From Dasypus novemcinctus (taxonomy: Eukaryota; Chordata; Mammalia; Cingulata; Dasypodidae), in contig NC_080677.1 in assembly GCF_030445035.2 (NCBI RefSeq), forward strand, positions 155,683,169 through 155,747,168: DNA of 64,000 bases, in the 5' to 3' direction. A model generated the notes under the pieces. That model had not been told where the DNA came from. It saw only the letters and a list, made by a program, of their open reading frames with translations, and ran no database searches. A program made the translations under genes and the position numbers. Position 1 is the first letter of the stretch, and each line of letters starts with the position of its first letter. This document shows, piece after piece, positions 1 to 13,553 of this stretch.

Positions 1-780
1 TTAAAAAACAACATTTTATAACAATTTTACTAGGTATATTATTTTGAGTTGACAGGTGTTTATTACTCTTTCAGTACTTTAAAGATGTCACTCTATTGTC
101 TTTTAGCTTGTGTGTTTTATAATGAGAAATCCGCTATAATTCTTAGTATTTAGTTCTCTTAATTTAATGTGTCTTTTTCCTCTAGCTGCCTTGAGGTTTC
201 AGAAGTTTGTGATATGTCTTGGGGTATATGTATATGTTTTTGTGTTTATCCTATTTGGTGATGTTGAGATTCTCAATCTGATATTTGTGTCTGCCATTAA
301 ATTTCGGAAATTTCAACCAAATATTTCTTCTGCCCTTTTCTCTTTCTTCTCCTTCTTGAAGTCCAATTATACATATATCAGACTGTTTGGTATTGTCCCA
401 CAGCTTTTAGATGCTCTGTTTTATTTTTTGTTTATCACTCTTTTTTTCCCGTTTTTGTTCTAGTTTTGATAATTCCTATGACCTATCTTCAAGTTCACTA
501 ATTCTTTTATTAGCTGCATCAAGTCTTTTAATGCATGTATTCTATATATTCTTCATCTATTTTACAGGGCTTTTCATTTTTACCATTTACATTTGAGTCT
601 TTCTTATTGTTTCCATCTTTCTGTAAAAATTGCCCATCTAATCTTGCATGTTACTAACCTTTTCCTTAGATCCGTTAGTATATCAATTACAGTCATTTTA
701 AGTTCCCTGACAGTTCCAGCACATGTGTCATATCTGTCATAGACCATAACTGATCTAGTCAATGTTTTGTTTACTGTGTG
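1..780 (-). mobile_element. Ancient L1 (HAL1/L1M-like) ORF1 fragment, antisense
   Basis: Read on the minus strand this is a decayed LINE-1 ORF1 coiled-coil region. The + strand phrase 'ctatcttcaagttcacta' (about 483-501) is the complement of a typical L1 ORF1 coiled-coil stretch. The better preserved antisense L1 copy near 47,157-47,176 has the same phrase. No open frame of useful length survives; the small plus-strand frames here are chance, hydrophobic, T-rich readings. Boundaries are approximate. Confidence 0.6.
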
Positions 781-1755
781 TGTGTTTTTTCACATGCCTT
801 ATAAATTTTTGTTGTGTCAATCAGTAGTAACTGAGGTATGCCTAGAAATGAGCACAGCTTTCCTTCCACTACTGATTTAATATGGAGCTTTGAGTCAGTC
901 TAGTCAGGAATTGAGCTGAGTTTAGAGTTTGTTGTTGTTTGGCTATACTCGGTGCACTGCAGTCTTTGAAATCTTCTAGTAATACCTGTGTATAGCATGG
1001 GGATCATTTGTCAGAGAGTTTTTCTCAGTATCTGCTCCTCTATTTGGGCTTCACATCAAAGAAGGTCTCTTGTCTCATGCTCACAACTGTCCCAACAATA
1101 TTTCACTGTTAGTTTGTTACTTGACAATTTTTACTCAGGTGGCAGGGTTGAAGGGAAAGCATTCCCTGTTGTTCTGGGTTAAGCCTCACTTAGGAAGTCT
1201 TAGGCAGGTACTATGTCCCTGGATTTCAGGGGTGTGGCTCAGCATGTATTCCTGCCTTTCCCAAGAGGTAGAGGATTTTTTTTTCTCTTCCCTTTCCTCA
1301 TCTGCAATAGGGTTTCATCAGTGACCTAAGAGTATTTTTGCTTTTCTCCTGAAATTAAAGGCTTTTACTTAAGGTGAGAAGAATCTAGGTGGGCTCTATG
1401 CCTTCCATACAGTGGCTCCTATTTTCCTCCTCCAGGCTAGCACTGGTGTTGCAGATTCAGTGCTATCCCAGGATGGCAAGTCAGAGAGTGGAAGAACCAG
1501 AAATAACAAATGTGGGTTACTAAATTCTGCAGCGGCCAGGAAGGGCCCATCCTCCAATCTCAAGATGTGTAGCCTGGAAAAAAACCATGGCCCACTGCAA
1601 TCAACTGAGAGGGGAACAGATGACTTCCTCTCTGGGAAGAGGGAGGGTGCAGTGAAGGGAAAATGGTTTGTGAATTCAGCCAGCAGGGTCTACTTTGAAT
1701 CAAGGGCCTGGCCAGAACAGAAACATGGGAAAACAGAGGTTGAATAAAATACCTC
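781..1755. other. No gene seen; probable old L1 5' sequence
   Basis: There is no convincing coding region, RNA gene or tandem repeat. The sequence lies between L1 ORF1-like DNA in opposite orientations and is somewhat richer in GC than its surroundings, which fits an L1 5' UTR, but I could not align it to anything. The 111-codon frame at 1,412-1,747 has no recognisable domain and is taken as chance. Confidence 0.35.
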
Positions 1756-3310
1756 TATGGAAAGGTTTGCTGACAAGTGCCATCTGCTGGCTGGCCAGGA
1801 AACAGTAAGGAGAAAAACTGCTTTTGGTCTCTCTTTAGTCCCAACTCCTGGGAGAAAATCTATGCCCTATTAATGAGTCCTTGGCCCAATTTTGATAACT
1901 TAAACTTGGCAATTTTAAAGACATGGAATAAGGTGAAACAAAAATCAAAGAAGAGATGTGGGGAAAAACCCACTAGGCAAAAGAGAGAAATTGACCACCA
2001 GAGTAAATTCACCAACATATTCAGATGTCTAGACATGAGAAAAAATTACAAGCCCTACTAGGAAACAAGAAGAGATGGGTCAGGCAAAGGAAAAAAAAAC
2101 AAATATCCTGCTGAGATACAGGAATTAAGACAACTATTCAATGATAATCACACAAATCTCCTAAATCAATTTTAAAAATTGAAGGACAATATGACTAAAG
2201 AGATAAAGTATATTAAGACGACACTGGGTGAACATAAAGAACAATTTGAAAGCCTGCAAAGAAAAGTACACACTTGTGGGAATTAAAGACACAACAGATG
2301 ACATTAAAGATACATCATAATAGGAGATTTGAATTGCTGGAAGACAGAATTAGTGATTTTAAAGACAGAATGTCTGAACTGGAAAAGACAGGAGGACAGA
2401 GAGAGAAAAGAATGGAAATAATGGAACAGAGCCTCAGGGAATTGAATGACAATGTGAAACACACAAAGAAAAACATTACCAGTGTCCCAGGAAGGAATGC
2501 TGCAGCCTGAAAAGAAAAATGAGGGCAGAAACTTGGAATGTAGAAGTGAAAACTATTAAGAAGGGTAAATTAAAGAGTAAAAAGACAACAATAATGAGAT
2601 ATGACAACAGAAAGCCAAAGGATAAATTGGACAAAGTAAATAATGCCTTTACAGTAATAACATTGAATGTTAATGGTTTGAACTTCCCAATCAAAAGACA
2701 TAGACAGACAGAATGGATAAAAAATATGAGCCATCTATATGCTGCCTACAAGAGACACACCTCAGACATAAGGACACAGCCAGGTTGAAAGTGAAAGGTT
2801 GGAAAAAGATATTCTCTGCAAATTGTAAACAAAAAAGATCTGGAGTAGCAATCTAATATCAGACAAAATAGAGTTTCAGTGCAAAACTGTTATAAGGGAT
2901 GAAGAAAGTCATTATATATTAGTAAAAGGGGCAATTTACCAAGAAGAAATAAGTATAATAAATACATATGCACCTAACCTGGGTGCCCCAAGATACATGA
3001 GGCACACATTGGCAAAACTGAAAGGAGAAATAAGTGTCTCTACAATAATAGTTGGAGATTTCAATACACCACTCTCAGTATTGGAGAGAATATCTGGACA
3101 GAGGATAAATAAGAAACAGAGAACTTGAATAATATGATAAATGAACTAGACCTAACAAGAATTTATAGAATGTGACAACCCAAAATTGCAGGATATACAT
3201 TATTTTCAAGTGATCATGGATCCTTCTCCAAGATAGACCAAACATTGGTCACATGACAGGTCTCAATAAATTTTAAAAGTTTGAAAATTACACAAAATAC
3301 TCTACTACAA
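1756..3310 (+). mobile_element. L1 ORF1 and start of ORF2, sense, decayed
   Basis: Sense LINE-1. The part at 1,930-2,510 is ORF1-like: lysine/glutamate-rich, with a coiled-coil frame at 2,274-2,510. The ORF2 endonuclease N-terminus follows at about 2,655-2,790, reading 'VITLNVNGLN' and then a Q/TEWIK-type segment, the usual start of the L1 apurinic endonuclease. A second endonuclease landmark, 'gttggagatttcaataca' (about 3,050-3,067), lies downstream. Frameshifts separate the pieces and the C-terminal part of ORF1 is shortened. The element is dead. Confidence 0.75.
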
Positions 3311-3315
3311 GCAGG

Positions 3316-4132
3316 ATGAAAGTGACTGAGTTTTCCAAAGAGGCTGAGGGTGCACTGTTCCTCTTCCTGCCCTGCTAGGGGTGGTTAATTGAGCCAAAGA
3401 TGTGTCCAACAATCCCATCTGTGCAGGATGAAAGCACCTGCAGTTGCTGGAGAGGCTGGGAAAACCCTACCCCCTCCTGTCCTATTGGGTCTGGAGATAG
3501 AGTCAAAGATGTGTCAAACAATCTGGTCTATATGGGCCAAAAGGACCTGCAGTTGCCCAGAGAGGCTGGTGCGGGTCTCCCCAGCTTCCTCCCTACTGGA
3601 GGTGGGGCTGGGGCTTAAGCTAGACCTGCCATTTGATCTGGATGGTAAGAAGCCAGTCCCTACCGTCACTGATTTTTCAATCAGGCCCACTTCCTCTCCC
3701 CTCAGAGGCAGAGTTAAAATGGAGGCTACAAGCCTCTTTCCAACTTGGACAGTTTGACAGAATCAAACTTTAGTTGTTCTTAGGATTATATTTTAGCCAG
3801 CCAAATTTACCAATCCATAGCTGAAATCAGTGCCCAACTATCTCTTTCTCCCGTTCTTTGGTAAATGGAGCTTCCAACTCCAGCCAAGGAATTGCTTCTG
3901 AGGTGGCATGAGCGACCAGTGGAGGATGGGTTCTGGCCTCTGTGGGATGGCATGCTCTACTCATGAATCTTGACTGCAGATGGGCAGTCAGTCTCCTCCT
4001 TCTGTTATTTCAAGGATGTTGCAGGATGCTCTTCTGGTCTTCTGAGCCCTCCAAACAGGTGATTTAGATAGCTCTAGGTGATTACTAACTGCACTGTGGA
4101 GGACCCTTGGGTCTCTTTACCCTGCTGCCATC
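3316..4132 (-). repeat. Repeat modules, probably L1 5' UTR in antisense
   Basis: Three related modules of roughly 105-112 bp follow one another at about 3,316-3,427, 3,428-3,537 and 3,538-3,640. Each begins with a g/aaaggac- or gatgaaag-like start, then an agaggctg core, then a pyrimidine-rich stretch and 'caaagatgtgtc' in the first two. The rest runs to 'ccctgctgccatcttgc' near 4,120, which resembles the complement of an L1 5' end. The L1 assignment is inference. The frames at 3,389-3,757 and 3,400-3,618 cross the repeats and look like chance. Confidence 0.45.
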
Positions 4133-4266
4133 TTGCTTTCTTACTGCCGACTGATTTTTGACAAGGGTTCTAAGTCATTCAATGGGGAAAGAACAGTCTC
4201 TTCCACAAATGGTGCTAAGAAAACCAGATATTCATATGCAAAAGAATGGCAAAGTAATCCTACCTC

Positions 4267-4675
4267 GGGTGGCAGACTTGGCCCAGTGGTCAGGGCATCC
4301 GTCTACCACATGGGAGGTCTGCTGTTCAAACCCCGGGCCTCCTTGACCCATGTGGAGTTGGCCCGTGTGCAGTGCTGATGCGCGCAAGGAGTGCCCTGCC
4401 ACGCAGGGTGTCCCCGCGCTGGGGAGCCCCACACGGAAGGAGTGCGCCCCGTAAGGAGAGCCGCCCAGCGTGAAAGAAAGTGCAGCCTGCCCAGGAATGG
4501 CGTCGCCCACACGGAGAGATGATGCAACAAGATGACGCAACCAAAAGAAACACAGATTCCCGTGCCGCTGACAACAGACGCGGACAAAAAGGAGATGCAG
4601 CAAATAGACACAGAGAACAGACAACCAGGGTGGGGGGGAAGGGGAGATAAATAAATAAATAAATCTTTAAAAAAA
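4267..4675 (+). mobile_element. DAS-type SINE in L1
   Basis: Full-length tRNA-derived armadillo SINE with an A-box-like 'tggcccagtgg', B box 'gttcaaacc' at 4,324-4,332, a GC-rich body and an (aaat)n/poly-A tail. It is flanked by a perfect 11 bp duplication, aatcctacctc, at 4,256-4,266 and 4,676-4,686, so both ends are fixed. The antisense frames of 82-130 codons inside it recur in every copy of the SINE and are not genes. Confidence 0.95.
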
Positions 4676-5301
4676 AATCCTACCTCATACCATAAACAAA
4701 AATTAGCTCAAAATGGATCAATTACATAAATGTAAGAGCCAGGACATAAAACACCTAGAAGAAAAAACATAGGGAAACATCTTCAGGATCTTGTGTTAGT
4801 CAATGTTTTCTTAAACTTTACTCCAAAAGCATGAGCAACAACAAAAATTAGATATATGGGGCTTAAAAAGTTTAAAAGGTTTGTGCAGCAGCAGACTTCA
4901 TCATGAAAGTAAAAAGACAACTACAGAAAGGGAGAAGATATTTAGAAACCACAGATCCAATGAGAGTTTAATATCCAGCACATATAAAGAAATCCTACAA
5001 CCCAACAAAAAAAGGAAATCTACCCAAAACTTGTAGAGACATTTCTCCAAAGAAGGTAATACACATGACCAATGAACAAATGACAATCTCAGCATCACCA
5101 GCCATTAGGGAAATGTAAATCCAAAACCACAATGAAATGCTGTTTTAAACCCACTAGAATGGGCACTACTTTAAAAAATGGTTGTTGGAGAGAACATGGA
5201 GAAATAGGAACACTCATTCATTGCTGCTGGGAATGTAAAATTGTGCAGTTGCTGTGGAAAACAGTTTGGGGCTCCTCAGAAAATTAAGTACAGAATTACC
5301 T

Positions 5302-5690
5302 TTTATTTTATTTTATTTTTTTTAACAAGTGAGCATTTATTGTAGACACTGTTCCCTGGGGCTGGACTGGCCAGAGGCTCTACTGCGGATCGGGGTCCTC
5401 ACCAGCTGCAGCCCCAGAGAAGACAGATACAAGAACTCAGAATCCTAACCAGTCGCACATAAATAGGAAGAGGTCGGCAAAGGAAAAAGAGAAAAACAAC
5501 ACACGAACTGCAGCTTCCTATGCTAGTTCGACAGAGCGGCAGCACCTTATCCAGGCACAGTCTCGTTTCTTATTCTGTTTCCATGTTCAGGCTTTTGTCT
5601 TCTCTGAAAAACTTCACTGGGAGGCAGAGGGGACCCGTCCCACCTCTGGATCCAACTCAGCAGCATGGGCCCCCTGCCAGTCTCCTTGAG
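5302..5690 (-). pseudogene. Retrocopied 3' end of an unidentified transcript, antisense, in L1
   Basis: A block without L1 or DAS features interrupts the L1 3' end. Its left edge is T-rich ('ttttattttattttatttt'), i.e. a poly-A tail read in reverse, followed by the complement of AATAAATGCTC. That is the layout of a minus-strand mRNA 3' end inserted by L1 machinery. L1 text stops after 'agaattacc' (about 5,291-5,300) and resumes at 'gagttacc' (about 5,688-5,695), a degenerate target-site duplication. The source gene is not recognised and no coding frame is convincing. It may also be a lineage-specific SINE or gene 3' UTR. Confidence 0.6.
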
Positions 5691-6439
5691 TTACCATTTT
5701 TATATACTCAAAAGATTTGAAAGCTAGGACTCCAACAGATATTTTCACACTGATGTTCATAGCGGCCCTATTCACAATTGCCAAAAGATGGAAGCAACCC
5801 AACTGACCATCATCATATGAATGGATAAACCAAAGGTAGTATATACATTCAATGGAATATTATTCAGCTGTAAAAATGAATGAAGTTCTGATACATGTGC
5901 CAACATAGATGAACCTTGAAGATAGCATGTTGAGTAAAATAAGCCAGACACAAAAGGGAAAATATTGTATTGATCTCACTGATATGACATAATTAGAAGA
6001 AACAAATTCATTGAGTCAGAAACTAGAATACAGGTTACCAGGGGCCAATGTGTGTGTAGGAAGTAGAAAGTTAACGTTTAATTGGTGCAGAGTTGCTGTT
6101 TGGGGTGATGGAAGGGTTTTGTTAATGGGTGGTGGTGACGGTAGCACAATACTGTGAATGTAATCAACACCACTGGATTTCATATTTCAGGTTGTATATA
6201 TGTTACTAGAATAAAAACTTTTAAAAAATGATATGACTATATGGCACAGTGAACCCTAATGTACTCTATGGACTACAATTAATAGTGTAATTATGGTTAA
6301 TTTTTTCTTTAACTGTAAGAAAAGTACCACAGTAATGCAGAGTGTTATTAATAGGGAAAGCTGTGAATGCAAGGGTGGGTATATAGGAAGTCTATATTTT
6401 CTGCGTGATTTTTCTGTAAACCTGTAACTGCTCAAATAA

Positions 6440-8340
<1,901 letters not shown>

Positions 8341-8690
8341 TATTCTGAGAACTGAAAAGCATTACAGTATTTATTCCCAATCTTTATCTTTTAAGTTCAT
8401 TTCCTTGACTAATTACACTGGATAGGACTTCCAGGGTTATGTTTTATAGAATAGAATACCTAAGATGAACAGGAGAGAAAAGCTAGAGAAAAAAAACAAA
8501 CTACCCAGAAAAGATTGGCAATATGACTGACAACATAATTTGCAATAGCAACACCAGACACTAGGCCACTATAGAATATCTTCATAAAGCTAAAAGAATA
8601 GAACTATAGCCAACAAAATTATCCTTCCATAGTTAGGGTAAAATAAAGATACTTTCAGATAATCCAAGACAAAATTCTAGGAAGAATGTT
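8341..8690. mobile_element. Small L1 scraps
   Basis: About 8,390-8,460 reads as antisense L1 ORF2 ('ccttgactaattacactgg', compare the antisense L1 at 42,630-42,665). About 8,460-8,690 resembles sense L1 ORF1 ('aaagatactttcagata'). Neither piece has an open frame. The border with the DDX5 3' UTR is uncertain. Confidence 0.45.
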
Positions 8691-9232
8691 TGTGATGGTT
8701 AATTTCATGCATCTGCTTCACTAGGTTATGGTATCCAGTTGTTTAGTCAAACACCAGCCTAGATGTTGCTTTGGAGACATTTTGTAGATGGGATTAACAT
8801 CTACATTTAGTTGATTTTAAGTAAAGGAAATTACTTTCAATATTGTGGGGAGATCTCACCTAATCAGTTGGAGGTCTTGAAAGCAAAGCACTGAGGAATC
8901 CAGGGAGGAGAGGAAATTCTACCTCAAGACTATACTCTCTACTACGCTTTGAGTTTCCAGCCCCCTGATCTCCCCGATGGATTTCAGACTCAAGATTTCC
9001 ACATCTACTCTTACCAGAATTTCCAGTCTCCTTGCTTCCCCTAAGAATTACAGACTCAAGACTTCAACATTACTGGAATTTAGTGGCTCTATAGAATATG
9101 GCCTGCCCTATGGACTTTGGATTTGCCAACTCCCACAATCACATAAGCAAATTCCTTGAAATAATCTCTTAGTATATACATATACACAAATATCCTGTTT
9201 GATCTGTTTCTCTGAAGAGCCCAACTAATACA
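8691..9232 (+). mobile_element. ERVL-type (MLT2-like) solo LTR
   Basis: Begins 'tgtgatggttaatttc' and ends 'gagcccaactaataca', the TG...CA ends typical of MLT2 LTRs. Inside are 'ccagttgtttagtcaaacac' (about 8,733-8,752) and 'tgatctgtttctctgaagag' close to the 3' end, both characteristic of the family. No internal retroviral sequence follows, so this is a solo LTR. I could not find a convincing 5 bp duplication (atgtt versus gacat). Confidence 0.85.
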
Positions 9233-9632
9233 GACATGCACTCTGGAAGATGGAAAAATTATAGTGTTTCTGAAATGTAAGCAGAAATAAAGAGTGAATA
9301 AAATAGAAAACATCTCTCTCTCTCGCTCTCCATATATATATATATAAAATAATAAAAGTTCAATTTGGGTAACAACCATATATAAATTGGAGAAGAGTAA
9401 ACAAGTTAAAGTATTTTTGTGTGCTTTGGGAGAGGAGTTTAGACTTTGCTAAAATAAATATGTGTGGTAAAACTGCAAGGGTAACAACTGAAAAACAAAG
9501 AGTGTATAAATTTCAGAGTGGATAAAAACTATTTGTGGAGAGGGTAATATGGGAACTCTGTACTTTCTGCATGATTCTTCTGTAAACCTACAACTGTGGT
9601 AATAAAAATTAACTTATTTTAAAACCAAGTAT
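9233..9632 (+). mobile_element. L1 3' UTR tail with CT/TA microsatellite
   Basis: Probable L1 3' end. The late part, about 9,520-9,610 ('tactttctgcatgattctt', 'gtaaacctacaactg'), matches the end of the L1 at 6,395-6,430. A (ct)n followed by (ta)n microsatellite lies at about 9,315-9,347. No gene is seen. Confidence 0.6.
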
Positions 9633-10910
9633 CAAAATAAACTGAATTTAGCTGAACACAAAGACAAACAATCCACTTTAAAAATAGGCAAAGTACTTGA
9701 ATAGAGATTTCTCCAGAGAATATACATGGATGGGCAACAGGTACATGAAAAGGTGATCAATATGATTAGTCAAACGCACTAAGGTGGCTATTATTTTTAA
9801 AACTGAATATAAGACATGTTGGTGAGGATGTTGGTTGAAATGTAAAATGGTGCAGCCACTATGGAAATCAGTTCGGTGTTAAACACCGAATTACCATATG
9901 ACCTAGCAATTCCACTCCTGGGTAAATACCCAAAAGAGTTGAAAGTAGGAATGTGAATCAGTATTTGTACATCAATGTATACAGCAGCAGTACTCACAAA
10001 ACCAAGAAGAGGTGGAAACAACCCAAATGTCCACTGACCAATGAATGGATAAATAGAATGTAGCATACACACACAATGGAATATTATTCAGCCCTAAAAC
10101 AGAGTGAAGTTCTGATACATGGGACTGCATGAATGAACCTTAAGAACATTATGTTGGGAAGCAGATGTGGCTCAACTAATAAGAGCGTCCGCCTACCATA
10201 TAGGAAATCCAGGGTTCAAATCCAGGGCTTCCTGGCCCATGTGGTGAGCTGGCCCATGTGCAGTGCTGCCGCATGCAAGGAGTGCCATGCCATGTAGGGG
10301 TGTCCCCTGTGTAGGAGAGCCACACGTGCAAGGAGTGCACCCCGCAAGGAGCGAAAAAGTGCAGCCCACCCAGGAGTGGCACCGCACACATGGAGAGCTG
10401 GTGCATGCAGCAAGATGACACAACAAAAAGAGACACAGATTCCTGGTGCTGCCAAGAATGCAAGTGGACACAGAAGAACACACCGCAAAATGGACACAAG
10501 AGAGCAGACAACGGGGGGGGGGGGAGAAGAGAAATAAAAAATAAAAAAATAAGAACATTATGTTGAGCAAAATAAGCAAGACACAAAAGAACAAATATTG
10601 TACAGTTCCACTTAAATGAAATTCCTAGAATAAGCAAATTCATAGAGAAAGAAAGTGAAATTGGAGGTTAGCAGGGTCTGGAGGGAAGGGGATATGGAGG
10701 AGTTACTGCTTATATAGGTACAGAGTTTTTGTTTGGAGATGATAAAAAAAAGTTTTGGTACTAGATGATGGTGATGGTAATATAACATAGTGAAAGTAAT
10801 CAATAACACTGAATTATACACTTAAAATGGTTAAAATGGTAATTCTTACGTTTTATGTACATACATGTTTAAATATATATACACATAACCAAAATAAAAA
10901 TTTTTAGAGT
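9633..10910 (+). mobile_element. L1 3' end, sense, holding a DAS SINE
   Basis: Late L1 landmarks occur in order: 'ggtgcagccactatgg' near 9,850, 'ttaccatatgacctagcaat' near 9,891, 'aatggataaatagaatg' near 10,042 and 'ggaatattattcagccc' near 10,079. L1 sequence resumes after the SINE at 10,566 and ends in an A-rich 3' UTR with ATAAAA near 10,893. No frame is intact. Confidence 0.75.
10157..10549 (+). mobile_element. DAS-type SINE (cagatgtggctca subtype)
   Basis: tRNA-derived SINE whose head reads 'gcagatgtggctcaacta', unlike the 'gacttggccca' head of most copies here. A perfect 16 bp duplication, taagaacattatgttg, lies at 10,141-10,156 and 10,550-10,565. It carries a run of 11 or more G near 10,514 before an A-rich tail. 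Antisense frames up to 155 codons are SINE shadows. Confidence 0.95.
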
Positions 10911-11118
10911 AAATGAATAAGCTGAATTTAGAACCAGGCCTCTGAATAGTTGTGTCACAAAATGCTAACCCAAGATTTTAGGGAATAATGAAGTATTACT
11001 TTGCCTTCTATATTATTAATAAAATTAAAATTATTATGAAAATAGAAAATGAACTCAACTGAAAAATAAAGAATAAACAATCCATTTGAAAGAGAAGGGG
11101 GAAACAAAAAGAAAACAG
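10911..11118 (+). mobile_element. AT-rich L1-like remnant
   Basis: A-rich sequence between an L1 3' end and the next SINE. It looks like decayed L1 ORF1 DNA (lysine/asparagine-rich in all sense frames), but no landmark is firm. No gene seen. Confidence 0.3.
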
Positions 11119-11538
11119 AGGGAAGTGGACTTGGCCCAATGGATAGGGTGCCCGCCTACCACATGGGAGGTCCACGGTTCAAACCCCGGGCCTCCTTGAC
11201 TCGTGTGGAGCTGGCCCACGCGCAGTGCTGATGCACGCAAGGAGTGCCTTACCACGCAGGGGTGTCCCCCGTGTAGGGGAGACCCACACGCAAGGAGTGC
11301 GCCCCATAAGGAGAGCTGCCCAGTGCAAAAGGAAGTGCAGCCTGCCCAACCATGGCACCGCCCACACAGAGAGCTGACACAAGATGACACAACAAAAAGA
11401 GACAGATTCCCAGTGCCGCTGATAAGGATAGAAGCAGTCACAGAAGAACACATAGTGAATGGACACAGAGAGTGGACAACTCGGGGGTGGGGGAGGGTAG
11501 AGAAATAAATAAAAGATAAATCTTTAAAAAAAAAGAAA
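11119..11538 (+). mobile_element. DAS-type SINE
   Basis: Standard head 'gtggacttggcccaatgg', B box 'gttcaaacc' near 11,177, (aaat)-rich tail ending about 11,538. The duplication aaaaagaaaacag flanks it at 11,106-11,118 and 11,539-11,551. The 168-codon antisense frame across it is not a gene. Confidence 0.93.
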
Positions 11539-12805
11539 AAAAAGAAAACAGGGTAGGACAAATAAGAAATAAAACATAACGATAGAAACTAATTCAAATA
11601 TACCAATAATGACAACAAATTTCTATGAACTGAACTCATCAGTTAGTAAATGAAGATTACAAGATTGAGAAAAATACAGCTATATATATACTATGTGAAA
11701 GTAACACACTTAAATTATACAGACATAGGAATATTGAAAATATAGAATAGACAATGATATATTTTGACTCAAAAGAAATGTTAGATGGTTATATTAACAT
11801 CAGACAAAATAGAGTAGGGTAGAAAGCATTATTAGAGATAAAAGAGAGTCATTGCAAAAGGATAATTTTATATGATCATTCTAAAGATTAAGCAAACAAA
11901 AGACATTAAAAACATAAAAAATACATAAAAATTGTTAAAACTTTCAAAGGCTGACAAATCCATTATCAAAGTGAGGAATTCAACATACCCCTTTCAATTG
12001 TAAGTTAAGGAGATAAAAATAATTAGGAAACAGGCAGAATATTTTGAATAGTACAATTAGTAAGTGTGATTTATTGGATATAGAGAACACTGAAAATAGA
12101 CATTCTTCTCAAGCATACTTGGAATGCTTACAAAAATTGATCAAGTATTAGGCCACAAAGCGAGACTCAACAAACTCCAAAGAAATCAGCATTATACAGA
12201 CCATGTTCTTTAACCACAATGAATTAAATTAAATTAAATTAAAGTCAATAACATATAAAACTGAACAAAACTGCCCCCTCCTTTTGAAAATTAGAAAAAA
12301 ATGCTTTTAAATAGCATGCAGATAAAAATAATCATAATGCAAATATTCAAAATACTTAGAAATGAACAAAAAAGAAAAAGCTAAAAATCAAACCCGTAGA
12401 ATGCAGTGAAGGTAGTCTATACAGGGAAATTCTAAACGATTTTAGAAAAGAGCAAATGTTAAAAACTATTGAGCTATGATTCAAATGTAAGAAGCTAGAA
12501 AAATGATCACAATAAATCCAAATAAAGCAGGAAGGAAGATTACAGAGAGAGCAGAACAAAGTAGAAAACAAAGCCGAACATTGGTTCTTTGAGAAGAAAA
12601 ACAGACCCATCTTTGCAAAATTGACCAAGAAATAAAAGAAAGAATTAATAATAGGAATGTCAAAGTGCATTTACCAATACGGATATGGTAGAAACTATAA
12701 AGATAAAATGAGAATATTATGAACACCTTTATATCAATAAACTTAAATATTTAGATGAACTAATAAAATGCCTAGAAAAATATGACTTACCAAAACTGAC
12801 TCGAG

Positions 12806-13075
12806 AGCTCGCTTGTGAGGGACCACACCTGCCACTCCACAGCTCCGCCTCACGTCCACCTTACACACACAGCAGAAGTCCAACTAATGGACAGAATCTA
12901 ACTGATATTCAGAACTGAGCTGCAAGGAAGCTGGGGAAATGTTGTTTGAGGATTTCCAACATCTCCAAACAGATACCGGGAAAAATGGAAGTTGATAGAA
13001 CATACTGCAAATCCAGTATATTTTTTTGATCATTTTAGGCAGTAGTTATAACTTTGATACTGCAATCAAACAGAA
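12806..13075. repeat. Unidentified block inside L1 ORF2
   Basis: L1 similarity stops after 'ccaaaactgactc' and returns near 13,080. The block starts GC-rich with several CpGs ('gagagctcgcttgtgaggg') and contains 'gctgcaaggaagctggggaa', a phrase seen in old mammalian repeats. I could not name it and saw no clear terminal repeats or duplication. Confidence 0.4.
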
Positions 13076-13150
13076 AGGAAAACTACTGATTGCCATTGAA
13101 AAATATTAAACAAAATATTAGAAAACTAAATCCAATAATATATATATATT

Positions 13151-13553
13151 TTTTAAAGATTTATTTTATTTCTCTCCCCCTGCCCCCAATTGTCTGTTCT
13201 CTGTGTCTCTTTGCTGCATGTTTTTCTTTGTCCGCTTCTGTTGTTGTCAGCTGCATGGGAATCTGTGTTTCTTTCTGTTGCATCATCTTGTTGTGTCAGC
13301 TCTCTGTGTGGGCGTCACCATTCCTGGACAGGCTGCACTTTCTTTCGCGCTGGGCGGCTCTCCTTACGGGGTGCAATCCTTGAGCGTGGGGCTCCCCTAC
13401 GCGGGGACACCCCTGCGTGGCAGGGCACTCCTTGCGCGCATCAGCACTGCACATGGGCCAGCTCCACACGGGTCAAGGAGGCCCGGGGTTTGAACCTTGG
13501 ACCTCCCATGTGGTAGACGGATGCCCTAACCACTGGGCCAAGTCCGCTTCCTG
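13151..13553 (-). mobile_element. DAS-type SINE, minus strand
   Basis: Complement of the standard SINE: T-rich tail at the left ('tttaaagatttattttattt') and head complement 'gggccaagtccgcttcc' at the right. The AT-rich duplication beginning caataatatatatat lies at 13,133-13,150 and 13,554-13,569. Plus-strand frames up to 108 codons are SINE shadows. Confidence 0.93.

Noticed and set aside
4232-4624. 130-codon antisense frame and similar 90-200-codon frames at 10.2, 11.1, 13.2, 14.4, 28.2, 54.1, 59.4 and 61.7 kb
   Set aside because: All are the same antisense reading of the GC-rich DAS SINE body and recur in every copy; no gene.
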